Assembly: GCF_023197165.1 (NCBI RefSeq)
Contig: NZ_JALPRD010000001.1
Location: 558,001-622,000, forward strand
Length of the DNA: 64,000 nucleotides
Direction: 5' to 3'
Source: Sphingopyxis sp. MSC1_008
GTDB taxonomy: Bacteria; Pseudomonadota; Alphaproteobacteria; Sphingomonadales; Sphingomonadaceae
The position numbers and the translations under genes were made by a program. Positions 63,489 through 64,000 of the stretch are shown here, one piece after another. The notes beneath the pieces were generated by a model. It ran no database searches and was not told the DNA's origin. It saw nothing but the letters and a program-made list of their open reading frames with translations. Within the stretch, counting starts at the first letter, position 1, and each line of letters opens with the position of its first letter.

Positions 63489-63818
63489 TCAATCCGGCTT
63501 TGAAGGCCGGATGTTCGCTATTCGAAATATGCTTCTGAAGGCGACGACTATTCCGAGGAACAGCACCACCAACAGGCCCCAGGGTGCGGTGCCGGCAAAA
63601 TGATCGATCGTCCAACCGACCAAGGCGCCGCCACCGATACCGCCCAGCAGTTCGGCCAGAACGCGGTTACCGAGCTTATAATTCGCATCGGTCTCCGGTC
63701 CGGCGTTCACTGCGGTCCGTTTCGCTTCTGCGGCTTCGGCCCGGTCCAATCGCTCTTCGAGCGAGACCAGGCGCGAATCCTCCGAAGCTGGTTCCGGATC
63801 GCTGCCATTCCCCGTCAT
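63489..63818 (-). CDS. atpI: ATP synthase assembly protein AtpI
   Basis: 109 residues from the ATG at 63818. A TCCTCC-complement AGGAGG lies at 63828-63833, nine bases upstream of this ATG but touching the ATG at 63827, so 63818 is favoured over the three-residue-longer form. Two membrane helices (about 55-75 and 82-100) follow a charged N-terminal region. AtpI helps c-ring assembly and starts the operon atpI-atpB-atpE-b'-b. Confidence 0.87.
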   Translation of the reverse strand: MTGNGSDPEPASEDSRLVSLEERLDRAEAAEAKRTAVNAGPETDANYKLGNRVLAELLGGIGGGALVGWTIDHFAGTAPWGLLVVLFLGIVVAFRSIFRIANIRPSKPD

Positions 63819-63908
63819 TTGTGCCATCCTCCTGAAACAGAGCCGATATCCATCGATTCCGCCTGCGAAAAAAGGCCCGAAAATTCGGGGGACCCCTAAG
63901 GCGCGGTC

Positions 63909-63937
63909 CGTTTAGGAACGACACCCGATTAAGTCAA
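63909..63937 (-). promoter_or_regulatory. Candidate promoter of the F0 ATP synthase operon
   Basis: On the minus strand TTGACT (complement of 63932-63937) and TAAACG (63909-63914) lie 17 bases apart, a sigma-70-like layout with a good -35 and a weaker -10, about 90 bases upstream of atpI. The remaining bases to 64000 hold no recognisable gene. Confidence 0.5.
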
Positions 63938-64000
63938 TGCTTGTGCGCAGGTGCACAAAATTGTCGCCGCCGAGGCGCGCAAAAATGCCGCCGCGTTTAG

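Overview
The window is high-GC DNA that reads as the chromosome of an alphaproteobacterium of the Sphingomonadales, most likely Sphingopyxis or a close relative. The pointers are the cell-cycle regulator GcrA, a separate F0 operon with both b and b' subunits, CpaD-type Tad pilus genes, HspQ, FecI/FecR/TonB-receptor modules, and several short palindromic repeat families of the kind common in sphingomonads. The genus is inferred from gene content; no 16S gene is present. There is no phage, integrase, CRISPR array or rRNA operon. Coding density is high and no gene-free stretch exceeds 300 bases.

Layout. 1-5.0 kb: a Tad pilus operon (cpaC partial, cpaD, cpaE, tadB, tadC) ending at a clear terminator; the motor ATPase gene cpaF is not between cpaE and tadB. 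5.1-9.0 kb: a fumarylacetoacetate-hydrolase-family enzyme, a small Tat-type exported protein, a PhoR-like histidine kinase, a cold-shock protein with a second IF-1 paralogue directly behind it, and two small unknown proteins. 9.0-22.3 kb: a polyamine region with two aminotransferases, two glutamine-synthetase-like ligases, a PuuB-type oxidase, a PotFGHI-type ABC transporter, a DUF808 membrane protein and PuuD. It encodes uptake and gamma-glutamylation of putrescine-like amines, but no PuuC aldehyde dehydrogenase is present. A 264-bp palindromic element with 29-bp terminal inverted repeats sits inside the transporter operon.

22.4-32 kb: glucokinase, a SAM methyltransferase, a large autotransporter, and a FecI-FecR-TonB receptor module. 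32-40 kb: paired acyl-CoA dehydrogenases, a Phd-like/PAS fusion protein, tadE and tadG (the second part of the Tad system), a YghU-type glutathione transferase and a class III CoA-transferase. 40-48 kb: a beta-propeller/amidohydrolase fusion, tRNA-Ser(CGA), a Yip1 protein, hspQ, an orphan ABC-2 permease, gcrA, a hotdog thioesterase and an outer-membrane barrel protein.

48-61 kb: housekeeping and metabolic genes: parE, an ECF sigma factor with a membrane protein and a serine hydrolase, a DUF417 gene without a proper stop codon, a LysR regulator, apaG, metZ, leuB, recO, a thioesterase, uvrC, a short-chain dehydrogenase and a glutathione transferase. 61.3-63.9 kb: the F0 operon atpI-atpB-atpE-atpF'-atpF on the minus strand, with a candidate promoter at the right edge and a terminator at its end.
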